This document shows, piece after piece, positions 7,836 through 17,574 of a stretch of DNA of 64,000 nucleotides. Origin of the DNA: Bradyrhizobium erythrophlei (lineage in GTDB: Bacteria; Pseudomonadota; Alphaproteobacteria; Rhizobiales; Xanthobacteraceae); assembly GCA_900129675.1 (NCBI GenBank), contig FSRD01000001.1:6313501-6377500 (forward strand), read 5' to 3'. A program made the position numbers and the translations under genes. Numbering within the stretch: the stretch's first letter is position 1; each line of letters opens with the position of its first letter. The notes beneath the pieces were generated by a model. That model was not told the origin of the DNA and did not search any database. It worked only from the letters and a program-made list of their open reading frames with translations.

Positions 7836-9119
7836 TCACAATGCGGCCGCGAGATCCTTCAACAATGAAGCGGCTAGAGCTTCTTCGGCAATGGGGAGCC
7901 GGTGTTGCTGCATGGCCGTCATTAACCCTTCGTCCCATGTTGCGCTAACAGCCTTTCCCGTGAGAACCTGTCCAGGATCCGAGGCCCTTTCAAGGGCGGC
8001 CTCGTAGTCGGCCGCGCCAAAGCGCCAGGGTTGCGCGCCGTGCTCGCGCATGACGTGGTTGCCGATCCGCACTCCGGGCCAATCGAAATCGCCATGATAG
8101 CAAAGCTGCGCACGTGCTTTAGCCAGCTGTGACAGCAGGCATCGCTGTGCTGCGGCGGGCATGCCGTCAGTGCAGACCAGCGGCGCGCAATCGGAGCCCA
8201 AGTGATCCGCGGCGATCGCAACCAAGTTGGGATTCTCACAGACATAGACCCTGCGATCCGCCACGTCCCACGACGGTGGAGACCGCAATAGCGACCGCAG
8301 GGAAGCGTAAACAGGCTCTCCCGGCGACTGACTGTGATTTCCCACATCGCGCGTGGGCAGGTTCAGGAACAGCACCGGGCGCGCCAATTCATTGACCAGC
8401 ACGCCGGCCTTGGCCCAGACGTCGCGGTCGCGCTCCGCGCCGCCGCCCGGCTCCGGTTCGCCGTCTCCCGTTGGCTCGACATCGACGTCATCATTGTTGT
8501 CATCGGTCCGAGCGATCACCAGACGCCAGACCGTCAGGACTAGTGTTGCCGTTGGCTGGCCGCTGTCGAGCGCGTGGGCGTCGCCCAGCTCGTCGGCGGC
8601 CAATTGCGAACGTGTGATGCCGCTCGCGGGCAGACGGTGCAATACCGCTTCGACACGACGGCAGAGCTGGAGCGCCGCAGGTGCGCTCTGTCGTGCAAGG
8701 CGCTTGAGCAGCCCGATGCCCGCCGGGGCCCGCAGCAGTTCGAGCAGTTTGCGGTGAGTGCAGCCGTCCAGCACATCCGACCACTGCGTTTGCAGAGCGA
8801 GGCGTGTCGTGGCGAGATTCGCAATCGGGCCATCGAGTTGTTCAAGTGCGTCGCGTAGCGAAGCGGCGATGCCGGCGTTCTGGAAGGCGGTATCGACGAG
8901 GCGAACGTCAACCTGCAAGGAATTGGAGTAGCGCAGCCGACGACCGAGCAGCGAAGCCAATGCGGCATGTTCCTCCGTAGTGAGATTGCCGATGCGAAAG
9001 TTTTCAACCGTAGCATCGAGGGGCGCCCGTTCGAAACGCCGACGCAGGCGTTTGCGCAGTAAGGCGTATTGGTCGCCGCCAAGCAGACGCTGCAGACGCG
9101 GGTCAGTTGAGGAATTCAT
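7836..9119 (-). CDS. jetD: Wadjet type III JetD, Toprim nuclease subunit (TIGR02679/DUF2399)
   Basis: This is 427 residues. The N-terminal part matches the DUF3323-like arm of TIGR02679, and the C-terminal part is a DUF2399 Toprim-like domain. The Toprim acidic residues are visible: Glu at about 295 (VYVCENPNLV) and the DxD in YHGDFDWPG at about 344-349. In Wadjet systems JetD is the nuclease that cleaves closed circular plasmid DNA after the SMC complex has sensed it. It is the last gene of the jetABCD operon on the minus strand; its ATG overlaps the jetC stop by four bases. Catalytic residues look intact, so the subunit is probably functional. Confidence 0.9.
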   Translation of the reverse strand: MNSSTDPRLQRLLGGDQYALLRKRLRRRFERAPLDATVENFRIGNLTTEEHAALASLLGRRLRYSNSLQVDVRLVDTAFQNAGIAASLRDALEQLDGPIANLATTRLALQTQWSDVLDGCTHRKLLELLRAPAGIGLLKRLARQSAPAALQLCRRVEAVLHRLPASGITRSQLAADELGDAHALDSGQPTATLVLTVWRLVIARTDDNNDDVDVEPTGDGEPEPGGGAERDRDVWAKAGVLVNELARPVLFLNLPTRDVGNHSQSPGEPVYASLRSLLRSPPSWDVADRRVYVCENPNLVAIAADHLGSDCAPLVCTDGMPAAAQRCLLSQLAKARAQLCYHGDFDWPGVRIGNHVMREHGAQPWRFGAADYEAALERASDPGQVLTGKAVSATWDEGLMTAMQQHRLPIAEEALAASLLKDLAAAL

Positions 9120-12100
9120 GTTGGCGCAAACCTGCGATCGGGATCGTCTTCGCGTGTCTTGGCGTGGCCGTCCCAGCTCCAGCGCGACACGAAGACCGCG
9201 TCGATGCCTTCACGCCGCTGCAGCTGGCAGATGGCGACGCCCGGCAGTTCGGCATAGCAGGCCCATTCACGCTCGCTGGTGATGACGAAGTCGAGATCGA
9301 ACTCATGGATCAACCCCATGCAATGCGCGCGGGCGGAATCGTCGATACCGGCGAAGGCTTCATCGAGCAGCATTAGCCGCGGCGCCAGCGCGTAGCTGCC
9401 CTGACTGTAGAAACTGGCGACCGCGGCGAACAATGGCACGGTGAGGCCGAGCGCCCGCTCTCCGCTGGAGGCTGGACCGGAGAGCTTGCGCCAGTGTCCG
9501 TCCTGCCAGCGCTCGACGCGAAAGCGGTGCCAGCGGCGATAGTCGAGCGCGCGGCTGAGTTGCTCGATCAGGCTGCCGCCCGCATCCTTTCCGGCGCCCG
9601 AATGGGCCCGCTCGCGTTCGGCGGCGATGCGCTGCTGCAACATGGCGCCGACGACTCTGCGATCCTCCGCCGACCATAGGTCTGCGCTGGTGTTCAGCAG
9701 GCGTTTGCGTGCGAGTTCGAGGCCGACCGGAGCGCCTTCTTCTTCCGCCAGCGGCTGCCACAGCAGACGATAGCGTACCCCGGTGGAGGTCGGGCGATGG
9801 TGCAATTCTCTGTTGATCGCATCGCGCTGAGTTTCGGCCGCTTGCAGCAGGCGCTGCACTTCGGAGGCGATTTCGGCCTGCAGATGGTTCTCCAGCACAG
9901 CGCGCTCGTTCGCCGTCAGCAGTTCACTGCGCTGGGCGATCTCTTCGGCGAGGCGCGCGGCAAGGCGATCCGGCGGTTCGGGTCGGTTCTGGTAGACGAC
10001 GCGGACGATAAGCCCCCAATCGCTCTGTTCTGCGTGCGCCTGGTGGCCGAGTGCGCTGAGGGCGCGTTGCAGCTCTGTCAGGTCTTCGCCGATCTGCCGT
10101 TGCAGGCGTGTCCAGGCGTCGTCGTCGTCCTTGAGTTCGGATAAGGCCTGTTCTGCGCGGCGAGCCAGAGTAAGCGCGGGGTCGATCGTCCACGGGCCGC
10201 CCATGTCGGGCAGGTCGGCTTGCGGTAGCGCAGCCGCGAGCAGGCCGGTGGCCGCGAAGTGCTGGAACTTCGCGATTGCTTCGGCGCGCGCGTCGCTGCG
10301 TTGTCCGAACACAGTGCTCGCAGTTGCTGCCTGTTCGTGCGCGACCGCGCGCGCCTCGCCGGATTTGCTCAGGACGTCGCGCGCGAGCGTTAGTGCGGAA
10401 TTGCTGGCCTCGACGGCGGTGCCGGCATCGGTCAGCCGCCGTTGCAGCTCCTCGACCCTGGCGCCGACGGATCCGCGCAACACCTCGAACCGGACGGCGG
10501 CTTCTTCCGCCTCAATGCGGGCAGCCGCAAATTGTTCATCCTGCTTCTTCAGATCGTCGCGGGTTTCGTTCTCGCGGTTGCGTTGCCGCTGCAGCTCGGG
10601 CAGCGCCAGACGCACCTCGTGAACAGCCTGGGCGAGGCGGAGTTGGGCATCGTGATAGTGGCTCAGCGCCATCTCGACGGCCGGTAATTCGGCTGATAAT
10701 GCGGGAAGGCGCAGATCGACGGCATCGGTGGCGAGTCGTTGCCGCACCGTCTGCAGGGCTTGTGCGGCCTCCTGGTATTGAAGATCGGCCTCGCTCAATT
10801 GCTGGCGGGCGGTCTGGGCCTCGCGCGCACTGGCGGCCGCCGCAAGATGGGCGTTGCGCAACGCCTCTTCGGAGGGAGCCAGACGCCATTCATCGGCGGC
10901 TTGGTCCTGGTCGCGCGTGAGTTGCGCGTCCATCGCCTGGACCGCAATGAGCTCATCGGCGATTTGTGTTAGGCGGCCGGCCACGTCGGCCAGTCGCTGC
11001 TTGCGGGCTGCGGCGCGGGCCGCATGGCCGATATAGACCGCCGCGGGTTTGGCCCAGGCGCCGACCAGCGCGGCGAGCCGAAAGCGACCGTCGGGGGCGA
11101 CCCAGGCTTCGCTTTCCGCGGGATCGTCGTCGGTGCAGGCGATGCCGGACAGCAGGCGTTCGACGAGTGCGGCCGGTACCGCGCTATCGGCGGGCGTGTC
11201 AGCGTGCAGCCAACCAGCGAGCGAGAGCGCATGCGGCCGTCGCTGCAGCACCTGGGTGTCGTGCAACAGCTCCACTCCGTCGCCGGCCTGCAGATGGCCG
11301 TCGGCCGTGACCCATGCGTCGAGCAAGCCGGCGGCTTCAAGCGCGGCCTCGAGGCCGGCGCGCTGAGCGGCCGTGACCTCTTCGCGAAAATCCACCAATT
11401 GCCAGAGCGGCGCACCCTCTCGCGCGCCTCTGGCATCGGCGCCGCGCGTATGCGGGTGGGGCGGCGTCGCATCGACGCCGGCTTCGAGACGGCTGCGTTC
11501 GTCTTCGAGGGTGTTGAGCTCCGTCTCCAGCGTCTGGCGTTGGCCGTCGAGCGACACGCGACGCTGCGCCAGACGCAGACTGGCGTGCTGCTGCGCCGTT
11601 TGCAGGCAATGTCGCGCCGGATTGTCGCCATCCAGCCCAACAACCCAGTCGGCGAAGGCCGTGAGCGCTGCGCGGTTGTCGTCGGGGCCGACCTGCAGTT
11701 GCTTCAGGCTGGCGAAATAGCGCTCCCAGGCCTGAATCAGATTGCGGCCCTCGTGATCGACCTCCGCATCGGCTTGCTCGCGTCGTTTTGCCGTGGCCTC
11801 TACCGTGCGCTGTCTTTCGTCGCGCGTGTTCTGGCGTTGTGTATGCAGGGCTTCCGCCTCCGTCACCTCGGCATGGCGTCGCCGCAACAATGCGATCTGT
11901 TCGCGTCGATCAACGATCAAGGTGCGAAGGTCGGCGCATGCATTGTCGAAGGCTTGTGGCGTCAATGCGACCAGATCGGCGGCGGCGAGGGCTGCGAGCG
12001 GGCTACCGTCGTGCAGGCCGGCGATACCTGCGGCCTCGGCATGCGTCGCGCTGTTCTGACGTAGCTTCGTCATCACACGTTCGGCTTGCGTCATGCGCTG

Positions 12101-13294
12101 GACGGCGTGCCCGGTCTCCTCAGTGCTGCGCTTCAATCGCCGTCGCACCTCATCGACCGCCGCGGTGGCGACTTGCAGCGCACGCTGCCGCGCCAAAGCG
12201 TCCCGCTCGGCGGATTCGAGACGGTTCGCGTCCTGCATGGTCGGGTCGGCGCGCAGGATATCAAGCCGGGCCTGCTCGCGCTTGAGCGCAAGTTTCGCGT
12301 CGTCGTGAGTTGTCCGGGCGAGCGCTTCCGCGGTCTCGGCCGTCTCGAGCCGCGCCTGCGCGTCGGCGCGCGCCCGGCTTGCGCTGTCGAACTCGGTCTG
12401 GGCCTGGCGCAGCGCGCGGGCCTGCCGTCGACTCTGGGTGCCGGCATAGATCCGGTAGCGCTGGTCGAAGCGCTCGACGGCTCTTGCCAGCGCTTGGTAT
12501 TCCTCGAGTTGGCGGCGATCTTCCTCTAGCTGGCCCAGAGCCTCGGCGACGTCTCCAAGCAGTTCGGGTGCGAGCGGCGGCAAGGCCTCGGTGAGTGCGT
12601 CCGAGAGCGCGGTTTCGTCGGGCTTTTTCGACAATTGCGGCTGGCGCAACTGGATCAGCGTATCCATCAAGGCGTCGTAACGTCTGGTGCCGAGATGGAA
12701 CAATCGCTCATCGACCGCGCGCCGGTAGCTGACGGCGGTATCGAACACCTGGCCGCGGCCATGCAGCGCGTCGCGCAGGCGTTCCCGGGTCAGGACCACG
12801 CGCTGATCGCTCATCAGCCAGATATCCTGATTGATGCGCGGAGCGCCAATGGAATCCTCCAGCACGAAGAACCAGCTGTCCACCTGGGCACGCGCAGCGA
12901 CCGCGGCAAGCCCGGCACCGAGCGTGAGGTAATGCGGCGTACCGTCCTCGGCGAGGCGGCCGAATTCGATCCAGGCGTAACCGATGCGCCGGTCGTAGCT
13001 GCCCATCAACAGGTTCCAGGACATCTTCTTGCCGCTGTCACCGTCGGGTTCGATGCGCGAGGATTTCAGCTGTGCATCAAGCAAGAAGGGCAGGGTCAGC
13101 GACAGCACCTTGGATTTGCCGGTGCCGTTGTTGCCCCGCAGCAGCAGATGACCGTCGCGGAACCAGAACTCCTCGCTGTCGTAGTGAAACAGCTCCACCA
13201 GTCCAAGCCGCAAAGGCTGCCAGCGTTGCCGCGTCGGGATCGGCAGCGCGGGTCTCTCTGAGAGCGCAGCAAATGAAGCCGGTCGGTCGTTCAT
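9116..13294 (-). CDS. jetC: Wadjet type III JetC, SMC-like ATPase (TIGR02680)
   Basis: This is 1392 residues. The Walker A motif GNNGTGKS lies at about 54-61. Long coiled-coil arms (repeated Ala/Glu/Arg/Gln-rich heptads) occupy the middle, with a hinge-like globular segment near residues 550-750. The ABC signature-like SSGERAL precedes Walker B LMLLDEAFAGID at about 1307. The MksF/SbcCD_C type head is thus complete. JetC is the motor that extrudes plasmid loops with JetA and JetB. The gene overlaps jetB by four bases upstream and jetD by four bases downstream, indicating translational coupling. No frameshift or stop interrupts it. Confidence 0.92.
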   Translation of the reverse strand: MNDRPASFAALSERPALPIPTRQRWQPLRLGLVELFHYDSEEFWFRDGHLLLRGNNGTGKSKVLSLTLPFLLDAQLKSSRIEPDGDSGKKMSWNLLMGSYDRRIGYAWIEFGRLAEDGTPHYLTLGAGLAAVAARAQVDSWFFVLEDSIGAPRINQDIWLMSDQRVVLTRERLRDALHGRGQVFDTAVSYRRAVDERLFHLGTRRYDALMDTLIQLRQPQLSKKPDETALSDALTEALPPLAPELLGDVAEALGQLEEDRRQLEEYQALARAVERFDQRYRIYAGTQSRRQARALRQAQTEFDSASRARADAQARLETAETAEALARTTHDDAKLALKREQARLDILRADPTMQDANRLESAERDALARQRALQVATAAVDEVRRRLKRSTEETGHAVQRMTQAERVMTKLRQNSATHAEAAGIAGLHDGSPLAALAAADLVALTPQAFDNACADLRTLIVDRREQIALLRRRHAEVTEAEALHTQRQNTRDERQRTVEATAKRREQADAEVDHEGRNLIQAWERYFASLKQLQVGPDDNRAALTAFADWVVGLDGDNPARHCLQTAQQHASLRLAQRRVSLDGQRQTLETELNTLEDERSRLEAGVDATPPHPHTRGADARGAREGAPLWQLVDFREEVTAAQRAGLEAALEAAGLLDAWVTADGHLQAGDGVELLHDTQVLQRRPHALSLAGWLHADTPADSAVPAALVERLLSGIACTDDDPAESEAWVAPDGRFRLAALVGAWAKPAAVYIGHAARAAARKQRLADVAGRLTQIADELIAVQAMDAQLTRDQDQAADEWRLAPSEEALRNAHLAAAASAREAQTARQQLSEADLQYQEAAQALQTVRQRLATDAVDLRLPALSAELPAVEMALSHYHDAQLRLAQAVHEVRLALPELQRQRNRENETRDDLKKQDEQFAAARIEAEEAAVRFEVLRGSVGARVEELQRRLTDAGTAVEASNSALTLARDVLSKSGEARAVAHEQAATASTVFGQRSDARAEAIAKFQHFAATGLLAAALPQADLPDMGGPWTIDPALTLARRAEQALSELKDDDDAWTRLQRQIGEDLTELQRALSALGHQAHAEQSDWGLIVRVVYQNRPEPPDRLAARLAEEIAQRSELLTANERAVLENHLQAEIASEVQRLLQAAETQRDAINRELHHRPTSTGVRYRLLWQPLAEEEGAPVGLELARKRLLNTSADLWSAEDRRVVGAMLQQRIAAERERAHSGAGKDAGGSLIEQLSRALDYRRWHRFRVERWQDGHWRKLSGPASSGERALGLTVPLFAAVASFYSQGSYALAPRLMLLDEAFAGIDDSARAHCMGLIHEFDLDFVITSEREWACYAELPGVAICQLQRREGIDAVFVSRWSWDGHAKTREDDPDRRFAPT

Positions 13295-14607
13295 GTCGGA
13301 CCGACCAGGGCATCGGCAGCCGCGGTCGGTACGCCGCGTGTTTCACGGAAGTCGCGGACTTCGGCCTCGCCGAGCGCGAAACGGGGGAGCGCCGGGCGTG
13401 GGTAGACCGTCTCGGCATCTCGCAAAATCAGCTGAAGCTTTTCCAGCCGATCAAGCGCGATCTCCGCAAGCTCGCGTTCGGCGCCGGGTTCGCGCGCTGA
13501 TTTGCGCCAGTATTTGCCGTAGCGGGGCCTGCTCTCACGCAGGTAATCGACGACGTCTTGTTCCCTGATCACACCAGAGAATGGTTGGGTCGCGCCGGTG
13601 GCATCCGTCTGCCGCTGCCTGTAAACGGTGGCCAGGAACTCCGCGACCAGCAGCGTGACATGGGCGTCGGTGCCTTCGGCGGGCATCGCCACATCTGTCA
13701 GCGAGCCAGCCTCATCGACCAGCGCCAGACCTTCGGCGCGTTGCTCCGCGACCAGCCCGGTCGCGTCACACAGGCGGGCCGCCATGGCGCCACGCTGGTT
13801 GACAAAATAGGCCCGGGACTCAGCGTCCAGTGTGTCGGTATAGACTACCGGATCGTCGAGCAGCCGGCGTGCCAGTTGGCGGCGCAGAACGGTGCGTCGG
13901 CCCTCATCGCTATCAGCCACATGTTCGTCGGCCAAGGCATGCAGTCGCTGGTCGAGCGTGACCGGCGCATCCTCCGGCCGGAAAGTCGACGGCCCGCGCA
14001 CGGCGGCCAGCATGCCGGCGAGCGCGCGGCGCTGCACGTCGTAGAGCGCATCGGCCTGATCGTCCCCGGCATGCACGAAGGCGTCTTCGTCGCCGGCGAC
14101 ACGCTGCAGCACGCCCAAGTCGAGCAAGGTGCGGCACACCGCCACCAGTTCGCGCCGCTCGTGGGGAGCGCCGAGCGTGAAGCCGAAGCCGGAAGCCGCC
14201 AGCATCGGTTCGGCGGCGAATTGCAGCAGCCGCTCACCCAGCAGTCGCAACGTGATCTGCGGGTCGGCGCGTTCGAGCACCGCGCAAGCCAGGCACAGCA
14301 GCACGTAACGGCGGCGATCATAAAGCGGCAAGCCGCGCATCGTGCTGGCGAGGTCCGCCGGCCGCTTATAAAGTCGAGCACCCTCTCGTTCGACGTGCAG
14401 CGCCCAGCCGGTTTCGCGCCCGAACCAGTCGCGCAGTGCGTCGGCCTGACGGCGGATCGCCGGAAAATCGTCGTGGTCCGGACTCATCAATGGCGTCATC
14501 AGCAGGGCGCGTACGGCACTGCGAAATTCCTCGTTCTGGAACCGACGCTGTTGCTGGCCGATGCTGCGGCTGTCCCTACCAACGCTGGCGGCCATCGGCT
14601 GTCTCAT
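13291..14607 (-). CDS. jetB: Wadjet type III JetB, MksE-like subunit (TIGR02678/DUF2398)
   Basis: This is 438 residues. The N-terminal region reads FQNEEFRSAVRALLMTPLMS and then DALRDWFGRETGW. Downstream come RRYVLLCLACAVLERADPQI, typical of TIGR02678, and a C-terminal winged-helix-like region ending near EKLQLILRDAETVYPRPALP. The family is the KITE-type partner that bridges the SMC heads to the kleisin in type III Wadjet. Both ends overlap neighbours by ATGA, so the operon order jetA-jetB-jetC-jetD is fixed. Full length and no damaged motif seen. Confidence 0.9.
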   Translation of the reverse strand: MRQPMAASVGRDSRSIGQQQRRFQNEEFRSAVRALLMTPLMSPDHDDFPAIRRQADALRDWFGRETGWALHVEREGARLYKRPADLASTMRGLPLYDRRRYVLLCLACAVLERADPQITLRLLGERLLQFAAEPMLAASGFGFTLGAPHERRELVAVCRTLLDLGVLQRVAGDEDAFVHAGDDQADALYDVQRRALAGMLAAVRGPSTFRPEDAPVTLDQRLHALADEHVADSDEGRRTVLRRQLARRLLDDPVVYTDTLDAESRAYFVNQRGAMAARLCDATGLVAEQRAEGLALVDEAGSLTDVAMPAEGTDAHVTLLVAEFLATVYRQRQTDATGATQPFSGVIREQDVVDYLRESRPRYGKYWRKSAREPGAERELAEIALDRLEKLQLILRDAETVYPRPALPRFALGEAEVRDFRETRGVPTAAADALVGPT

Positions 14608-16112
14608 GTCGGCGTGATAGTGATCAAATGGTCGCGCCCGGCAAATACGCCCCGCGGCGTATTGATCACAGCGCGGCTATCGACTGCGAGTGGCGTGAGG
14701 TTGATATGCAATAATCCGTCGCCGGTTCGCCGTTCCGCGCTGGTGTTCGGACCGGCCTGTTCGGTCAGCACCTCACCGAGCAATCCCAGAAACAGACCGA
14801 AGGCATGGATGTCCAGCTCGTCGAGATCTGAAAGGCGTGTGGGCTGACCGGTGGCGAGGTGCTTGCGCGCCGCCTCGACCTGCAGCGACTCCTCGGCGAG
14901 TTCGCGCGACAGATGTGCGCGGGCCTCACCGCGATCACGCACCCGGGGCATCGCTCCGCGCGGCGCGGCCTCACCGTATTCGCGTAGCCGCGGGTGAATC
15001 GTCAGCGGTGGCGCGTCGGCCCAGCGTGTCGAGGCCGGCAGATCGGCGTCGGCGTCGGGATTCAGCGAAAAATGCCGTGCCGGGTTGAGCGCGAAGGCTG
15101 CGCGCGCCAACCGGTGCGCCTCGCCGTCGTTGCCGCAGGCAGCGAACCAGCCGGCGAGCATGCGGAAATCCGCGGAACGGTCGCTGCGCCCACTGCGGCG
15201 CTCGTTGAGCGCGGCGATCGCTCCTAGCAATTGCGGAATTGCCGACCGTGCCCTCGCCCGCAACAGTTCGGCTTGCGAGGGTTCGTGGCCGGTACGGAAG
15301 AACCAACCGCGCAGACCCCTCCAGCGTTCGCGCCAGGCATTCAAGTGAAGGGTCCGCGCGTCGGCCCGATCCTCCGCATCGCCGGGGGCCGCATCGCGTG
15401 CATCGCGCGCGGCGACCTGCTGCAGCAATGCGTCAATGCTCGGTTCCAGGGCGAGGATATGTCTGGCGATGGTGTCGGAGCGGCGCACCAGATCGCCCAT
15501 GAACCGCTCCAAATAGTCGATCAGCTGGCGCTTGTAATTCGCCACCGCAATCGCCTCTGCCTGCTGCAATTCGATGCTGCGCGCGACGCCGGCCATGAAA
15601 GCCTGCGCATTTTCAGCAAGGCCCTCGAAAACGCGTACCAAATCCCGCAGTGTTTCGTGGATCTTCGCGACGTCGGCTTCGGTCTCGTCAGCCAGCGTTT
15701 GAAGCGCCTGCAACCGGTTCGCGATGTCTTCAAGCGCCACCGTTTGCAGTTCGGCGCGCCGTTGCAGTGTTTGCACGAAAACCGCCAGCGCCGCTTCGAC
15801 AGCCTCCCCGCCCTGCGAGAGACGATACAGGAAGCGTGCACGGTAGAAATCGCTGAGGCTGGAAACCCGCGCCGTGTCAGGATGCGATTCAAGATTGCCC
15901 CAGGCGGCAAGCTGGGCGAGCGCGGTGTTGACGTCCTCAATTCGCGGTGGTGCATCTAACCATCGGGCTTCACTCAGTACTTCGTCAGGTCTTAATTGCA
16001 GACGGTATTGCCGTTTGGCTGCCGCAAAGACGTCCATAATGCAGCGGTAAAATTCAGATTTCTCGGCACTCACATGCCTGAACAGCTCGGCGGAATCGCT
16101 GACGGCTCGCAT
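14604..16112 (-). CDS. jetA: Wadjet type III JetA, kleisin-like subunit (TIGR02677/DUF2397)
   Basis: This is 502 residues from Met at 16112. The frame is open to 16163, but the first 17 residues (MFARTGNSSGRPLGRSP) are unlike the family, while MRAVSDSAELFRHVSAEKS fits the usual beginning. It contains YRCIMDVFAAAKRQYRLQLR and a long helical mid-section (LEDIANRLQALQTLADETEA), matching TIGR02677. In Wadjet the JetA protein is the kleisin-type scaffold closing the SMC ring. It is the first gene of the operon; the promoter should lie in 16113-16330, which also contains a palindromic repeat shared with the Hachiman remnant region. Stop overlaps jetB by ATGA. Confidence 0.9.
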   Translation of the reverse strand: MRAVSDSAELFRHVSAEKSEFYRCIMDVFAAAKRQYRLQLRPDEVLSEARWLDAPPRIEDVNTALAQLAAWGNLESHPDTARVSSLSDFYRARFLYRLSQGGEAVEAALAVFVQTLQRRAELQTVALEDIANRLQALQTLADETEADVAKIHETLRDLVRVFEGLAENAQAFMAGVARSIELQQAEAIAVANYKRQLIDYLERFMGDLVRRSDTIARHILALEPSIDALLQQVAARDARDAAPGDAEDRADARTLHLNAWRERWRGLRGWFFRTGHEPSQAELLRARARSAIPQLLGAIAALNERRSGRSDRSADFRMLAGWFAACGNDGEAHRLARAAFALNPARHFSLNPDADADLPASTRWADAPPLTIHPRLREYGEAAPRGAMPRVRDRGEARAHLSRELAEESLQVEAARKHLATGQPTRLSDLDELDIHAFGLFLGLLGEVLTEQAGPNTSAERRTGDGLLHINLTPLAVDSRAVINTPRGVFAGRDHLITITPT

Positions 16113-16414
16113 CGGGCTTCTTCCCAAAGGTCTTCCACTGGAGTTGCCGGTTCGCGCGAACACGTTAATGCATTTGTCGGTTCGCTGCAGCCAAATTGGG
16201 TTCCATCCACGGTTCGTGGATCGGGCGCGGCCTTGATTCCCTCCATACGGCTGAACCGCGCTTATTGTTGCGTAGATGGTCAGCCTTTCACTTAAGGCGC
16301 CGTAAATTATATAGCAATTTCAATCACATAAAAGTTAGCAGTTTTATTCTGAGTGGCGCGCCATTCTGAATAGAGCGGCGAACGCAGGCTTTCGGTGCCA
16401 TGCGATTGGGGCAC
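16113..16414. other. Upstream region of the Wadjet operon
   Basis: No gene is seen in this 300-base interval. It must hold the jetA promoter, although I cannot pick a convincing -35/-10 pair. An AT-rich segment (about 16303-16340) runs into the palindromic site at 16335-16385. Confidence 0.4.
16335..16385. repeat. Shared palindromic element-end site, copy 1
   Basis: The left arm is GCAGTTTTATTCTGAGTGG. A four-base spacer (CGCG) is followed by CCATTCTGAATAGAGC and GGCGAAC, an imperfect inverted copy of the left arm. The left arm plus about 25 bases of flanking sequence (TTTCAATCACATAA) matches 57288-57333, and both arms match 59327-59386. The site lies between jetA and a truncated tyrosine recombinase. 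It is probably an element end or recombinase attachment site. Confidence 0.7.
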
Positions 16415-17386
16415 CTATTCCGACCTCTTTGCTACGCCCGCTCGCTTTTTCGACTGAGGCTTAAGCACGATCAGTTCTGCCCTCTCAGCCCGATCCTTGG
16501 CGGTCACCAAGATTTCGCGCATCTGTTTGACGATTTCGGGTTCGAGAGCGGAGATCGCGGCCATCTGGTTCGCATTGATCGAACCCTTACGGCCGTAACC
16601 TCCGGGCACATCCGTGACGTGGCCCAGAATGCGGTCGCGCGTCCGTTTCGCGACGGTACTGTTGTCGAGCCAATCGGCCATCAAATGGCGCGTTGCATAC
16701 AGTGTCAGGTCCGCCCGCACAATTTTCAGGACCTTCTTGACGTATTGCCAGCTCTTGGTGATTGGCTGTGACCATCGCGTGGTGCCGTCGCCACGTGCAA
16801 ACTCTTTCCATTCGGGAAACAGCCGCTCCTCACCTGCTTTCATCAGATAAAGCATACGATCGAGGAGACCGAGCTCGATCAGAAGCGGATGCACAACCCG
16901 GCCGGAGCTGTTGGTCTTGAGGTTGCGGAGATCTTCGATCGCAACACGACCCTTGCGCGCATCGAACGGTCGCAGATCAAAATAGTAATATTCTCCGTCC
17001 GTTTTGATGTCGGCGCATTTGATTTGACCGACTTCACCAGGCCTCATGCCCGTCAGGATCAGGATCAGGTAGGCCCAGTACAAATGGTTCTGGACAAAGT
17101 AACGGCCTGGCGTCCAGATCCGATGCGGGCCCGCACATCCCGTGAACAGCGGCAGTCTCAGCAGATCCAGCAGTTCCGCGTCTTCGAAGGCGTCGCGAGG
17201 CAGCGCCGCGAGATTCTGCGGATCGATGTGCCAGACACCCCCCACTCGCGGGACCTGCCGGACTGCAACACGGGAGCCATCGACGATAACTGGAACGTCG
17301 CCCCGCAGCTGACCTGAGCCGAGCAGGCTCGGAAGACTGAGTTGTCGATTGATCTGGTAGCTGACGAGCGGCTCGGCCGGGTACAC
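16415..17386 (-). pseudogene. Tyrosine recombinase, N-terminally truncated
   Basis: About 320 residues remain. Catalytic-domain motifs include TGMRPGEVGQIKCADI (first Arg), YATRHLMADWL (the HxxR box, with Tyr in place of the first His), and GHVTDVPGGYGRKG (GH and the nucleophilic Tyr region). The N-terminal core-binding domain appears incomplete, because the frame begins abruptly near 17386, where other sequence joins. Residues up to about 60 (RVAVRQVPRVGGVWHIDPQN) may still belong to the recombinase. It lies between the Wadjet operon and an SRAP fragment and may be the recombinase that brought the island in. Activity is doubtful. Confidence 0.65.
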
Positions 17387-17574
17387 ACCTGATGAGAGGT
17401 GAGGGGGCGGCCTTGAAACATGGTGCGCCGAAGGATTACCTCTTCAATATGGCGGCCCGATCGCCTTATCCCCGCTCGGTGCCCGCGGTCGGCGGCCAAG
17501 GCCACACCCCCCATCAGGTCGGGGTCGCTTGGCCCATCATGCGCGGTAGGGGATTCCATTTGTCGCCATCGCCG

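Noticed and set aside
9360..12594. Plus-strand open frames opposite the jetC gene
   Set aside because: They are Arg/Ala-rich shadows of a GC-rich coding strand; the minus-strand gene has motifs and operon overlaps.
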